DNA from: Candidatus Latescibacterota bacterium | Lineage (GTDB): Bacteria; Krumholzibacteriota; Krumholzibacteriia; WVZY01 | DNA length: 64,000 nt | NCBI GenBank assembly: GCA_011772205.1 | Contig: WVZY01000026.1 | Span: 1 to 64,000 of the forward strand | Direction of reading: 5' to 3' | Part shown: piece after piece, positions 45,303 through 55,386 of the stretch | Numbering within the stretch: position 1 is the first letter of the stretch | Layout: each line of letters starts with the position of its first letter | The notes under the pieces: model-generated | Database searches by the model: none | What the model saw: the letters and a program-made list of their open reading frames with translations, nothing else | Told to the model about the DNA's origin: nothing | Position numbers and translations under genes: made by a program

Positions 45303-47804
45303 CTACTGTTGAGTTCCGTGTTGTCCTGCTGGAGTCTTCGACGCCGCTCTCGTTTGCATTCTTTTCTTCCAGAGGCGATGAATTTGATAAACCACGCTTA
45401 CCCAGAATAGAAAGAAGAATAGCAACGTCAATTGCGCGGAAATATTCCAAAAGATGACGACCAAGCCAAATAATGCAAAGGGCATCATGTTGGATTGGGC
45501 ATATCTCTTAATGATACTTTCATGCTTTTTAAGCCAGCCGGCAATTGTGTTCAATTTCTCGCCTGACCACCGAGCAATTCTCATCAGTCGTTTTCTATTC
45601 AGGTAAATGAATAATATGATCAATGCGCTGCTAATCCACTTGAGCAGGCTGATAATCCACAAGCGCGTATATATGACGCTAAAAGTGAGTGGATCATCCG
45701 TTTTTATGATAGTCTTTGCAAATCGATAAACCTGACCACTTGTCGGCACACGGATTTGAATGGGTAAGACGCCGGTCGAAACCGCTCCGCCAGAGATTGG
45801 CGCTTGGGGAACTTCATTACTGGAAAGTCCCTCCAAGCGGCCGCTGAATTCGAGCTCGGCGTCGACTTGGCTGGCTATCTGATCTTCTTCCATTGGAACA
45901 TTTCTGAAGTAGCTCCTGTAATCCTTTCCTTTGTAGATCTTTTGCATCTCGGCTCGGCTTTTCTCGTCGCCTAACTGACTGAATTCCTTCATGGCATCTT
46001 CGTCATATTGTCTGCGAGCTCCAGCGAAAATGTTCAGTCCTCGTATGATTTCCTCTTTTTCGAGTGTGCTTCTAAAATAGACATAAGAGTAGTCATTGGG
46101 AAGGTAAACGGACCAGATAAGCTGGCTGGTCAACAAGTCAGCGGCCGGGAGTGCGGATACTTGTGAGCCAAACGGCGAGAATCTGTTTTGGACCGTGCAG
46201 TAAATGACTTCTACGGGAAACGTATCCAGTCGGTTGTCCACGGAGCGAGAGCGGATGAGCGGTACGAGTAGTTTCCCCTGTCCATTCATGGATGACTCAA
46301 CAGGTTGGTTGCCCACAAATACGCTCCACACATCCGCATTCTCGGGAAGTTGAATTTCCAGAAATTGCTTGGCGCTGTTTCTTATCTGATACACCAAGCG
46401 GTTAACAATTTTGCCATCCTCTGTAAATAGTGTCACAACACTCGCGAAGTTTATAGACGCAACGGGCACGCCGATTTTTTCATGCTTTTGGATGTCGAAT
46501 ACGAGGCTATATGGATGTTTTAAATATTTGAATCCCATGATGAGCGGTCTGGCGGACTTATTGACGAGAGGTTGGGGTAGTTTTTGGACCACGACTTTTT
46601 CCAATCCCTCGCTTTCCCTTACGATTACTTCCGCGCTCGTGGCAAGCTCGATCCCGATAAATCCAGTTTCTCGAACGGTGCCCAGTGTTTTGATGCCGAA
46701 AAACGCATTCGATAACCCGGATTCAGAAAACGCCGTTTCCGTGGTCACGCGTACTGTGGCGGCTCCCTTTTTCCCATAAGTGAAGGGAATGAGGAGTAAG
46801 CGCTGGTTCCCTTTAGTGGCTTCCTGCCACTCTCCGACACCCTCGCCCGATACGGCGAGCACATTCACATTTTCCGGAATTACCAGTTGAACAGCGTCGA
46901 CTTCGCTGTGAAGAATCGTGTAATTGATATCTGAACTGGTTTTGAGCGCATCATCTTGAATGGAGATAAGATGATGAACTTCACTATAGAGCTTGGGGGG
47001 GACTTTTTCAGCAACCGCGACTTTTTTCCTCCAGCGGACACTAACGTAGGTTCCTTGGCCAATCACAGCAGAAACAACGGTTGTGTTTCCTCTTGGACTT
47101 GTCAGCACCTGCTGTGCCTGGGGGATCTCCACGTCGATGTTCTTTAGCGGCAATTCGAGCTTCAAAAGCGTGATTGGGGTTTGCCGTATGGCCAGGTCAA
47201 TCTTGTGCGGGCCTTTTTCTAGCGACGATTTCAGAGTGTACGAGGCGGTTACGACGAATTCACCTGGCTTGGGGAGCACGACGTGGTGATAACCGTTTTC
47301 GCAAATTACCAAGGCTTGCTCGCCGTCGACCTTCATGTCAGCGAGGGCTATGCTCTGAGGTAAAATCGGCACTTTTACATAGGCGTCTTTCTTCAGGACA
47401 TGCACGTTGAAAACGGCTGTAAACGCAGTACTGTTCTCTTGCATCTTTCCCGCGTAGATCGCCTTTGTTATCAAGTGATCAAATGGAGGCGTCACGTCCG
47501 GGTACACAGGTGTTTTCATCTGGGCAACTAGTTTCTTGAACTCCGTACGAGTTAGCACCACATTGCCATTCATCATGGTATGAGGTGGCGTCGTCCGAGT
47601 CCCTGTCTGAGCCAACAGCTTCTGGAACGTCTCCAGGGAAATGACGATCTGATCCTCATCGAGGTTCAACAATTTCTTGAACTCGTTCCAGGGAACGGTC
47701 AACTTGCCTTCATCATCAGGATTGTCCTGTGGCTGGGCGACGGTGAACAATGCAGTAGTTGCTAGAAGCACAATCATGGTCGCACTCAATAAAATCCGTT
47801 TCAT
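45303..47804 (-). CDS. Large secreted/membrane protein of unknown function
   Basis: The 833-residue protein has a signal peptide (about 1-24) and a long beta-rich extracytoplasmic part (about 25-700, with VPWNEFKKLL and VVLTRTEFKKLVAQ, two related short motifs near the start). Two or three transmembrane helices follow at about 705-810, and a short basic tail ends it. GAGGAGG precedes the ATG at 47804. Related proteins are reported as hypothetical in several uncultured phyla; I know no function. The helices at the C-terminus would anchor a large surface or periplasmic domain. It stands alone. Confidence 0.72.
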   Translation of the reverse strand: MKRILLSATMIVLLATTALFTVAQPQDNPDDEGKLTVPWNEFKKLLNLDEDQIVISLETFQKLLAQTGTRTTPPHTMMNGNVVLTRTEFKKLVAQMKTPVYPDVTPPFDHLITKAIYAGKMQENSTAFTAVFNVHVLKKDAYVKVPILPQSIALADMKVDGEQALVICENGYHHVVLPKPGEFVVTASYTLKSSLEKGPHKIDLAIRQTPITLLKLELPLKNIDVEIPQAQQVLTSPRGNTTVVSAVIGQGTYVSVRWRKKVAVAEKVPPKLYSEVHHLISIQDDALKTSSDINYTILHSEVDAVQLVIPENVNVLAVSGEGVGEWQEATKGNQRLLLIPFTYGKKGAATVRVTTETAFSESGLSNAFFGIKTLGTVRETGFIGIELATSAEVIVRESEGLEKVVVQKLPQPLVNKSARPLIMGFKYLKHPYSLVFDIQKHEKIGVPVASINFASVVTLFTEDGKIVNRLVYQIRNSAKQFLEIQLPENADVWSVFVGNQPVESSMNGQGKLLVPLIRSRSVDNRLDTFPVEVIYCTVQNRFSPFGSQVSALPAADLLTSQLIWSVYLPNDYSYVYFRSTLEKEEIIRGLNIFAGARRQYDEDAMKEFSQLGDEKSRAEMQKIYKGKDYRSYFRNVPMEEDQIASQVDAELEFSGRLEGLSSNEVPQAPISGGAVSTGVLPIQIRVPTSGQVYRFAKTIIKTDDPLTFSVIYTRLWIISLLKWISSALIILFIYLNRKRLMRIARWSGEKLNTIAGWLKKHESIIKRYAQSNMMPFALFGLVVIFWNISAQLTLLFFFLFWVSVVYQIHRLWKKRMQTRAASKTPAGQHGTQQ

Positions 47805-48547
47805 AGCGTCGGCCTCCTCTGCTGGCTGCTTACATCACGTCGGTTAATCGAAATAGATGTCTCGCACGCTGGTCCCAGCTAAGATGTATGAAAATGTAAT
47901 TCGCTTTTTGTGCTTTGGGGTTGAGCACCGCATGCGCCTGAGTTGTCGTTTGATCTCCGATTCGCCTGGCGCACTTGCAAGTATCATCCCAATATGATGC
48001 ATTTCTTGCCCTCGATCACAGGCGTGGAGAGCTGCGAATTTGCTGGGGCTCCCCTGCTTTTGAGATAGAATAGGATTGAAACAGGTGTCATAAGCCACTA
48101 TTGGGTATCTCAATCCCTCATAAGACATCACTGGGAACCACCGTCCTTGTCCGAAAAAGTTATACAGCAGCTTCACCTGGTGAGTTCCGTCTCGCCATTG
48201 CTGGTGGGGTTTCAAATAAGCTCTTCTGTTCCTGCGGTGGAGGAGCTTTGTTGGAATGCCGCGTGATGGGGATTATTCACCTGTGCCCGCTTCGCTCGGC
48301 TTCCCGCCTGCGGCGGGCGATCCTCCCTCGCTCCGCTAGGTAATCGATGGAAATTGCATGCAGCAGGACAACGTCTCCAGTATGAGCATTTAGCGCTCGC
48401 ATAAAAGGTGGATAGATGGAGAGCATCTCTTCTTCGTTTACTCTACAAGCAAAGTTTTGCTTAAACAAAGCCGTTATGGTAAACTCGTGGCGAGCAATTG
48501 CTGCTAAGTGGATGGGCTTTGATATCTTTACCCAGAGAGACCTTGAC
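47805..48547. other. Intergenic region with dispersed repeat
   Basis: These 740 bases between divergent genes contain no convincing gene. The minus-strand 123-codon frame at 47844-48215 lacks a ribosome-binding site and recognisable domain. A string TCATAAG...CTGGG/TTGGG occurs twice near 48090-48140, and a dispersed GC-rich repeat lies at 48231-48337. Confidence 0.45.
48231..48337. repeat. Dispersed GC-rich repeat, copy A
   Basis: This stretch matches 56104-56209 over its length: GGTGGAGGAGC/GGCGGAGGATC, then GTGATGGGG...TTCACCTG.GCCCGCTTC and an identical GGCTTCCCGCCTGCGGCGGG and CGATCCTCCCTCGCTCCGC. Its translations in the ORF track (ECRVMGIIHLCPL and ECCVMGVLHLRPL) are chance frames of one repeat, not proteins. 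Confidence 0.75.
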
Positions 48548-49825
48548 GTGAAAGTCCTTCTAATTTCTGCCAACACAGAGCGTATCAACATGCTTACCGT
48601 GCCGTGGGGATTGGCATGCGTGGCCGGGGCAACTCAGAGCGCAGGCCATGAAGTGTCCTTCTTGGATCTCCTCACAGAAGAAGATCCCCACGCCGCCATA
48701 TCGAGAGCCATTTCGGGTGTGGCTCCTGATGTGATCGGTATTTCCGTGAGAAATATCGACGATCAGAACAGGGAGCGCCCTGCGTTCTTCTTGGAAACAG
48801 TCAAGCAAACCGTAGCTGAATGTCGCCGGTTGACCAAAGCGCCTATCGTTCTGGGAGGAGCTGGCTACAGCATTTTTCCAGATAGCGCTTTGGATTACCT
48901 GGGCGCGGATATGGGCATTCAAGGAGAAGGGGAAACGGCCTTTCTCGAATTGCTGGAGCGAATGGAGCAGGGCGCCGATCTGTCGGGATTGCCTGGCTTG
49001 TATCTGCGGGGTCGTGGTCTCCAGGGCAATAGGAGGTTTATTGAGAGGCTGGATACGATGCCCTTTCCAGAGGGCAGCATGCTGTCGCCTTACCAGGCGG
49101 CGGACCCGGAGCTGTGGCTACCCGTTCAGACGAGGCGTGGATGTTTCATGAAGTGCAGCTACTGCTCCACGGTGACCATCGAAGGCCAGGAGCTGCGGCA
49201 GCGTTCGCCCGAGCTGGTCGTCGGATGTGTCTCCCGGTACGTCGACGCAGGCTTTCGTCGAATCTTTTTCGTAGACAACAACTTCAACATTCCTAAATCC
49301 TATGCCCTTGAGGTCAGTCGAAGTATAGCCAATAGGGACCTGGATTTTATCTGGCGATGCATCTTGCATCCCTCGCACGTAGATGAAGAGCTTATCCGTG
49401 CCATGGCCAGTGCGGGATGCAGGGAGGTTAGCCTTGGTTTTGAAAGTGGTTGCGAGCAGATCTTGAAGAATATGAACAAAAAGTTTTCTGTGGAAGATAT
49501 TCGACGAAGTGCCTGGCTGCTGGCCAGGTACGGCATGCGGCGGATGGGCTTCTTGCTCTTGGGGGGCCCGGGTGAGACGAAAGAGTCGGTCGAGGAAAGC
49601 CTCGCGTTTGCCGATTCGCTTGGACTGGAAGCGGTAAGAGTAACTGCGGGCATCCGAGTTTATCCCCATACCCAGTTGGCGAACATTGCCGTCGAAGAAG
49701 GCGTTGTTGCTCCGGAGGATGACCTTCTTTTCCCCCGCTTCTACCTGGCCAAGGGGCTCGAAAACTGGCTTGAAGAGATCCTGGCAAAGTGGAAGGCAGA
49801 TCGGCCTCACTGGATCATTGGGTAG
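48548..49825 (+). CDS. Radical SAM protein with B12-binding-like N-terminal domain
   Basis: The 425-residue protein starts at a GTG (48548) that gives the usual VKVLLISANTERIN beginning, with GAGAG upstream. The N-terminal 160 residues form a cobalamin-binding-type Rossmann domain (VLGGAGYSIFPDSALDYLG). The radical SAM cluster is CFMKCSYC, followed by FVDNNFNIP and GFESGCEQILKNMNKKF, typical of the BchE/P-methylase superfamily. It would use a [4Fe-4S] cluster and SAM, possibly with B12, for methylation or another radical step. The substrate is unknown. No biosynthetic partner is adjacent. Confidence 0.9.
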   Translation: MKVLLISANTERINMLTVPWGLACVAGATQSAGHEVSFLDLLTEEDPHAAISRAISGVAPDVIGISVRNIDDQNRERPAFFLETVKQTVAECRRLTKAPIVLGGAGYSIFPDSALDYLGADMGIQGEGETAFLELLERMEQGADLSGLPGLYLRGRGLQGNRRFIERLDTMPFPEGSMLSPYQAADPELWLPVQTRRGCFMKCSYCSTVTIEGQELRQRSPELVVGCVSRYVDAGFRRIFFVDNNFNIPKSYALEVSRSIANRDLDFIWRCILHPSHVDEELIRAMASAGCREVSLGFESGCEQILKNMNKKFSVEDIRRSAWLLARYGMRRMGFLLLGGPGETKESVEESLAFADSLGLEAVRVTAGIRVYPHTQLANIAVEEGVVAPEDDLLFPRFYLAKGLENWLEEILAKWKADRPHWIIG

Positions 49826-49873
49826 ATTGTGAACCGCTCTGGGTCAGTAGCATGAAGGCAGCATCGATAGCTT

Positions 49874-50161
49874 TCAAATTCCTTCAACAACAATCATATT
49901 TGTAAGAGCGGTACGTTGACGTAGCGCTTTTGGCGCTTTGTATTCCTCGGATGCCCACCATTTCTTCGCTTGTTCCAAGCTCTCGAATTCGAGTATCACC
50001 ACTCGTTTTGGAATCCATTCGCCCTCGAGCTTTTCCGCTCTCCCGCCTCGAGTCAAGTATTTTCCGCCATAGGCCGAGATTGTCGGCGGTACGACCTTTT
50101 TATACTCTTCGTAGGTCGTCGGATCTGTAATCTCCACATCGGCGATCAAGTATGCTGCCAA
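49874..50161 (-). CDS. DUF1330 family protein
   Basis: The 95-residue protein is started at the TTG at 50161, about seven bases after AGGGGG. This gives the standard family start AAYLIADVEITDPTTYEEYKK. The rest (YGGKYLTRGG, RVVILEFESLEQAKKWW.SEEYK..K.LR) is a complete DUF1330 ferredoxin-like fold. Function is unknown; relatives are dimeric and cytoplasmic. It lies just after the S9 peptidase-thioredoxin gene on the same strand. Confidence 0.88.
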   Translation of the reverse strand: MAAYLIADVEITDPTTYEEYKKVVPPTISAYGGKYLTRGGRAEKLEGEWIPKRVVILEFESLEQAKKWWASEEYKAPKALRQRTALTNMIVVEGI

Positions 50162-50271
50162 TGTTTCACCCCCTGTGTTGGCTGTCCTCCAGCACTTGAG
50201 TCCGTCTTGCAATAAGTAAACTGAGAACTTCGGCTAGTAAGCTGCAACGGAGTTTGAATCTCCCTCCCTGT

Positions 50272-53200
50272 TCACTTTTTAACGATCTTGAGCAAGTCTT
50301 TTTCCAGCGTTTGGTCTGGAGCTTCAATAATGCGGCCGATTTCCTCACCGTTCCGCAAAAGGATAATGGTCGCAACGGCCTTGACATCGTACCATGCCTT
50401 GATCGTGTTCGACCATTCCAAGAACTTCGGCGGAATCGACATTTCACGAGTAAACCTGGAGCCGCCCACTGCAAATAACTCAACCTCGGAGACCGGATAT
50501 CCGAGTTCGTCCAGTATCTTATAGAGCCTCGGAACCTCCCTCTTGGAATCGCCGCACCAGGTGCCGAGGACGCAGGTAATCTTCACGTCGTCGATATACT
50601 TGGCCAGCTCCGATAGCGTTTCACCATCCGGCGAGTAGTCGAAATAATCCGCGAACCAATCGTCGAGATGTTCTTCGATGTCTTGTCTCGAGACTTCGCC
50701 AAGAAGTACCACGCCGTACTTCTCCAGCTCGAAACGATAAACGCCTATTTCTTCCAGCTCCTCGGTCTTGTCTTCAATAATGGGGGGATACATGTCGTTC
50801 CACCATTCGGGCTCGTCCTTCAGCCAGCGGTCGAACCATGCGAGAATTGCATCAGACCAGGCGATTCGCTTCTTGTAGTCGAGGATAAAGTGGTTCTGCT
50901 CGGCGAAGCGAATATATTCCACTTCCTTTTCAAGAAGTTTGAGTGCCGCATACATTTGATCGCTCTCTCCGGGCGGCACGTTTGTGTCTGATGCCCCGTG
51001 AAGCAGAAGCAATGGCGTGTTGATTTTATCTGCCGAAAATAGGGGACTTTGGTCGACGTAGATGTCAGGCCGGTTCCACGGGAAGCTGTTGGCCGTAGCG
51101 ACGGAGCTGTATCCATAGCCCCAGTATCCTTCTCCCCAGTAGCTCGAAATAGAACTGATGCCGGCATGCGAGACGGCAGCAGAGAACATGTTGGTCTTGG
51201 TGATGAGCAGCTGAGTCATGAATCCACCGAACGAAGCGCCGATACAGCCGATTCTTTCGGGATCGATGAAGGTGTGCGCTTCCAAGAATTTTTTCGTGCC
51301 TTCGATGATCTCATCGGCAACGATTTTTCCCCAATCGTTGACGTGGAGGGCGGAAAATTCCTGTCCGAAGCCCGTAGCTCCGCCCGGTTGGAGGACGTAA
51401 ACGACGTATCCCATGGCGGCCCAAAGATTCTTCGGGTACCGGCCCCCAAAACTCCTGCTCACAGGCGACGTGCCGCCATAGTAATAAACGATGCAGGGCC
51501 ATTTCTTGGAAGCATTGAAATCGGGCGGGTAATGGATCCGTCCTACGATTTCCCTCCCACTACTTGTCTTGAAGTTCCAGTCCTCGACTTTGCCCAGCTC
51601 GACGTTCGCGAATCGTTCGGTGCAGGGATCCAATAGCATTCGAACACGGCCGTTTTTTAAATCGATCGAATACAGGCGCCACGGATGATCCGCACTCGAA
51701 CCCGTGACCACGGCCACCGGTTTGTCTCTCGCTACGTCCCGCCTGTGCACGATGTCGAATCCGAGTTCGATGTTTTTAAAAACCTTGTTCTTGACGTTAT
51801 ATTTATACAGCCTTACGTACTCTCCTTCCTCGACCACCAGATAGATGTCGGTTCCCGGTTTCGGCCAGTAAACGGATAGCACCGTTGGATCGAAATCCTT
51901 GGTCATCGGTTCGGCGGTTTTGCTCTTCGGATCGTATATATACGCCTGGGCGTCATAATCGTTCGCGATCGTTCCCTCGGGCACGTTCTGACCAGTCTTT
52001 CCGAAAGTCGACGGTCCGGCGGTAATCAGGATCTTCTTTCCATCAGGAGACCATTTCGCTCCGCGGAGCCAGTGTCCTTTCCACAGCGTTTCGGTGCTCT
52101 GGTCCTCGAGGTTCAGCAGGACCAGTTCCGTCATTGAGTAGGGTCTCTCGGACAGATATTCGTAAGATCTTCTGATCAGTGCCGAGCGCGAATCGGGATG
52201 AACGTCGTATACTTGGGTGCTGTGCTCGCCGGCCGTCAATCTCCGGGTAATCCCGGAAGGTACTGACGATAAATACAGGTAAGTTCTGTCGCGTTCGTGT
52301 CGCCTACGATCGCTGATCCCTCGCAGCCGTTTTACTCCTGATTCGTCTTTCTCAGCGCGGTTCCTGATCGAATACACAATGAAGGTACCGTCAGGGCTCC
52401 ACTCATATCCGGAGAAGTCTTTGACGTCCTCGATAATCGACTCTACCTCGCCTATATCCATATCCAAAACGCGAACGGTCCCTTTTTCCTTCTCTACTAC
52501 GGAGTAAGACAGACGGTTTCCGGTGGGAGACCATTGCCAGTTCGAAGCGCCGGACATGTCTTTGAGAGTCCTCAACAGCTTTCCGTCCTCGAACCTTCGG
52601 ATCTCCAGCCATCTCTCGGACTCGCCTTCCGGGGGATTGCGCTTCGACATCGTCAACGCAAAGTACTTTCCAACCGGTGACAGATCGACATTGTTCATTA
52701 CCGGAACATCGAGGATATCGCCGATGTTCATGGCCCGCAACGGCTCCAAAGACATTTGGGGATTACTATAAATATCTTTTTTCACGGATACTCTAACATC
52801 CAGACGCCAATCTGCCAGCGTATCGCTGGGAACGTATACGGCTTTGACGATAAGGAGGTGCTTCCCCTTTTGCAATTTGGCGCTGCCAGTTTGCTTGTCA
52901 TCAGATGCATCCATTTTGCCGATCTTTTTTTGCGTCAATATCGATGACCCGTCTATCCTCAATTCGAAAAGGCCGCTCGAACGGCTTTCGATATCGATCT
53001 CCGTCCAGCGTGGTACTTCGACGTATGTCGCCAGATAGGCAATGTTCGGTAGTTCTCCATTTTCCGGAATCAGTACGCCCAGCGTATCCGCTGCAATCTC
53101 TCGCCAATCGGCGTGATCCCCGCCGATCAGATCGACTCTAGCTCCAGCGATGGGTTTCAGTTTCTCCCAACGTAGGTGTTCATACGCCAGGAGATCCGAG

Positions 53201-53415
53201 GCTTCTATTTTTGCTTTTCCCTCTTCGTTGAACGCTGGAAAAGGAGACGTCAAGGGACCGAGCATGAGCCAACGCCCGATAGGAACTTTTGCATTTGACG
53301 ATTTTTCCGCATTCTCCTCTTTGCTATAGGCGGCTGCTGCGATGAGCGCAATGGCAAGGCTCCCAATGCTAAGTAGCATACACGCACGGAAGTAACGGCC
53401 AAGGCAGGTTTTCAT
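50272..53415 (-). CDS. Secreted S9 (prolyl oligopeptidase-type) peptidase fused to a thioredoxin-like domain
   Basis: The 1047-residue protein starts at 53415 behind AAAGGA, with a signal peptide (MLLSIGSLAIALIAAAAYS). An N-terminal region (about 45-220) comes first. A DPP IV-like propeller follows (about 240-610, repeated WSPDG and WSPTG), then the hydrolase domain (about 650-880) with Ser in GASFGGF, Asp in HGASDTNVP and His in EQNHFILD. The last 140 residues form a thioredoxin fold with the active site TWCGDSK, where the second cysteine of CxxC is replaced by serine. It cleaves peptides outside the cytoplasm; the extra domain may bind or reduce substrates. The fusion is unusual. Confidence 0.9.
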   Translation of the reverse strand: MKTCLGRYFRACMLLSIGSLAIALIAAAAYSKEENAEKSSNAKVPIGRWLMLGPLTSPFPAFNEEGKAKIEASDLLAYEHLRWEKLKPIAGARVDLIGGDHADWREIAADTLGVLIPENGELPNIAYLATYVEVPRWTEIDIESRSSGLFELRIDGSSILTQKKIGKMDASDDKQTGSAKLQKGKHLLIVKAVYVPSDTLADWRLDVRVSVKKDIYSNPQMSLEPLRAMNIGDILDVPVMNNVDLSPVGKYFALTMSKRNPPEGESERWLEIRRFEDGKLLRTLKDMSGASNWQWSPTGNRLSYSVVEKEKGTVRVLDMDIGEVESIIEDVKDFSGYEWSPDGTFIVYSIRNRAEKDESGVKRLRGISDRRRHERDRTYLYLSSVPSGITRRLTAGEHSTQVYDVHPDSRSALIRRSYEYLSERPYSMTELVLLNLEDQSTETLWKGHWLRGAKWSPDGKKILITAGPSTFGKTGQNVPEGTIANDYDAQAYIYDPKSKTAEPMTKDFDPTVLSVYWPKPGTDIYLVVEEGEYVRLYKYNVKNKVFKNIELGFDIVHRRDVARDKPVAVVTGSSADHPWRLYSIDLKNGRVRMLLDPCTERFANVELGKVEDWNFKTSSGREIVGRIHYPPDFNASKKWPCIVYYYGGTSPVSRSFGGRYPKNLWAAMGYVVYVLQPGGATGFGQEFSALHVNDWGKIVADEIIEGTKKFLEAHTFIDPERIGCIGASFGGFMTQLLITKTNMFSAAVSHAGISSISSYWGEGYWGYGYSSVATANSFPWNRPDIYVDQSPLFSADKINTPLLLLHGASDTNVPPGESDQMYAALKLLEKEVEYIRFAEQNHFILDYKKRIAWSDAILAWFDRWLKDEPEWWNDMYPPIIEDKTEELEEIGVYRFELEKYGVVLLGEVSRQDIEEHLDDWFADYFDYSPDGETLSELAKYIDDVKITCVLGTWCGDSKREVPRLYKILDELGYPVSEVELFAVGGSRFTREMSIPPKFLEWSNTIKAWYDVKAVATIILLRNGEEIGRIIEAPDQTLEKDLLKIVKK

Positions 53416-53752
53416 AACGATCCTTTCAACGGGGGACAGCCAGAGGGTCGAACGAGTACTGCGTTTCACGAAAAAACGTACAGCTTCTCTTTTGAACATT
53501 ACAATATCGGTTAGATACTATGATTTCAAGTGTTCAGTGAGGGCCGGGGGAGAGGATCGTCGACAAGATACACTTGATCTCACGAGATTGACAGCGGGAA
53601 GAGGCGATTTTTCTCGAACTCAGCTGGAGGCAACGTGTCGAAGCCAGCCCGTCGGCCGCCGCTCCGGCATGAAGCCGCCGGCTTGCTGATACGATACATT
53701 CGAAAGCTGCCGTGAACCGGTCTTGACATGCAGCTGTTGCTGCGCGACGCGT
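53416..53752. other. Intergenic region
   Basis: Between the peptidase start and the 3' end of the next minus-strand gene are 337 bases. I see a GC-rich inverted stretch near 53660-53690 but no gene and no clear promoter. Confidence 0.35.
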
Positions 53753-54145
53753 CTATTTTGTTTTCTTCTTTGTCACTTTGAACTTTTGCTTCCTGAGGCC
53801 CGGCGGCAGCTTCTTTTCACTGACAGGTTTCCACGGTCCCTTGATATGGACGCTGTATTGCCAATATCCTTTGTTCAGACGGTAATACCTGTCCTTGCAA
53901 AAGTAATGGTGGGAGTAACCTGTAACGATGTACACGCCGATCGACGATTGATACACCAGCTCGACACCATCGGGGTGCTTGTGCCGATAGCCGTGGGCGG
54001 GTGCATGCGGTGGAGGACCGGTGTGCTTTGCCTTGTACTTGGGAGTCGCGGTATGGGTGTACCGAACCGAGCTCCTGCAGGCGGAAAATGCAATACCGAC
54101 CGAGGCGATAAGGATCAGAAAAAAGCCAACTTTTATTTTGTCCAT
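53753..54145 (-). CDS. Small YXWGXW-like lipoprotein
   Basis: The 130-residue product starts at 54145 behind GGGGAGG. A lipoprotein signal ends ASVGIAFSAC. The mature part has a proline/histidine-rich stretch (KHTGPPPHAPAHGYRHK) and then the pattern VELVYQSSIGVYIVTGYSHH, YYRLNKGYWQYS and GPWKPV, resembling small YXWGXW/DUF-type envelope proteins with a Tyr- and Trp-rich repeat. The tail is very basic. Function unknown; it is probably attached to the outer membrane. Confidence 0.7.
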   Translation of the reverse strand: MDKIKVGFFLILIASVGIAFSACRSSVRYTHTATPKYKAKHTGPPPHAPAHGYRHKHPDGVELVYQSSIGVYIVTGYSHHYFCKDRYYRLNKGYWQYSVHIKGPWKPVSEKKLPPGLRKQKFKVTKKKTK

Positions 54146-54489
54146 TGCCAACCTCCCCTGTAACTGTTGCATTGGCTTTAGGTTCAGATGTTGTCCCCCG
54201 CTGCTCTGGTTGGGGACGCAGATCTTTGCTTGACACTTGCTAAGCATGTCGTTACCTCTGCAAAGATCGAGCCAGGGACGTGTGACTCCGGATCGGGCTG
54301 GAAGGGCAGTTTCCTGAGTGTGACTAGGGATTAGAATACCGGCACATTTTGGAATCCAAAATTGGGCACGAATCGTACCTTGCCTGGCATAAAAAGTGAT
54401 ATGGAAACTGGGGATAGATCAGAGCAAGTCATTCATTAATATGGTTGGTTTGCCAATACACAAATACCTCAGGATTGGAGGTAATGAAT

Positions 54490-55326
54490 ATGTCCAAGAA
54501 GTTTATTCTCAATTTCACACCGACAGGAATGATTCCCACTAAGGAAATGACAAAGGCAGTTCCTATCCAAACCGATGAGATCATAGAACAGGTGACTGAG
54601 GCCGCGGATATCGGAGTTAATATGGTGCATATCCATGCTCGTGATCCAAATACTGGCGAGCCCACGTATAAGAAGGAGATCTATGGAGAAATCATCGGCG
54701 GAATCAAAAAAAAACACAAAGATCTCGTTCTCTGTGTGTCCCTAAGTGGAAGGACATTTCCCGAATTGGAAAAGAGATCTGAACCCCTTGATTTGACCGG
54801 CGATGTGAAACCTGATTTCGGGAGCTTGACGTTGAGTTCCCTGAATTTCCCTAAGCAAGCCAGTATTAACAGTCCAGAAATGGTCCAGGCGCTGGCCAAA
54901 AAGATGCTGGATAAAGGCATCAGACCCGAGCTGGAGGCATTCGATCTCGGAATGGTTAACTATGCGCATTACCTGATCAACAAAAAGCTCGTCAAGCCCC
55001 CATATTATTTCAATCTCATTCTTGGAAATATTGCCAGCGCTCAATCGAACCTTATGACCTTTGGTCTCATGGTCAATGAGCTTCCAAAGGATTCCATCTG
55101 GTCCGGAGGTGGAATTGGGAAATTTCAATTGAGCATGAATGCAATGAGTATTATTGCCGGGGGAGGAGTTCGTATTGGATTAGAAGACAATATCTATTTT
55201 GATGAAGAGAAAACGCACTTGGCAACAAACAAGGAACTTATAGAACGTCTCCTCTTGATTGCCAAAGCGTTGGGACGCACTCCGTATTCCCACAAAGAAA
55301 CCCGGGAAGTCTTAGGGTTGAATTAA
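54490..55326 (+). CDS. BKACE-family enzyme (beta-keto acid cleavage, DUF849)
   Basis: The 278-residue enzyme has the zinc-binding HIHARD of the family at about residues 48-53, the conserved start KFILNFTPTGMIPTKEMTKAVP, a SLSGR-type motif, and GVRIGLEDNIYF near the end. BKACEs condense a beta-keto acid with acetyl-CoA and cleave it, for example in lysine fermentation (Kce). Its exact substrate cannot be read here. The ATG at 54490 is eight bases after GGAGG, while the ATG at 54484 is too close. The acetyltransferase gene follows after 60 bases. Confidence 0.9.
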   Translation: MSKKFILNFTPTGMIPTKEMTKAVPIQTDEIIEQVTEAADIGVNMVHIHARDPNTGEPTYKKEIYGEIIGGIKKKHKDLVLCVSLSGRTFPELEKRSEPLDLTGDVKPDFGSLTLSSLNFPKQASINSPEMVQALAKKMLDKGIRPELEAFDLGMVNYAHYLINKKLVKPPYYFNLILGNIASAQSNLMTFGLMVNELPKDSIWSGGGIGKFQLSMNAMSIIAGGGVRIGLEDNIYFDEEKTHLATNKELIERLLLIAKALGRTPYSHKETREVLGLN

Positions 55327-55386
55327 AGTGCTACTCTTGCGGATTGCGATAAAATAATTATGAGGGTTCGGTCATAATATCTCGAA

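Noticed and set aside
47844-48215. 123-codon minus-strand frame
   Set aside because: No ribosome-binding site, no domain, and it overlaps the dispersed-repeat intergenic region; it looks like a chance frame.
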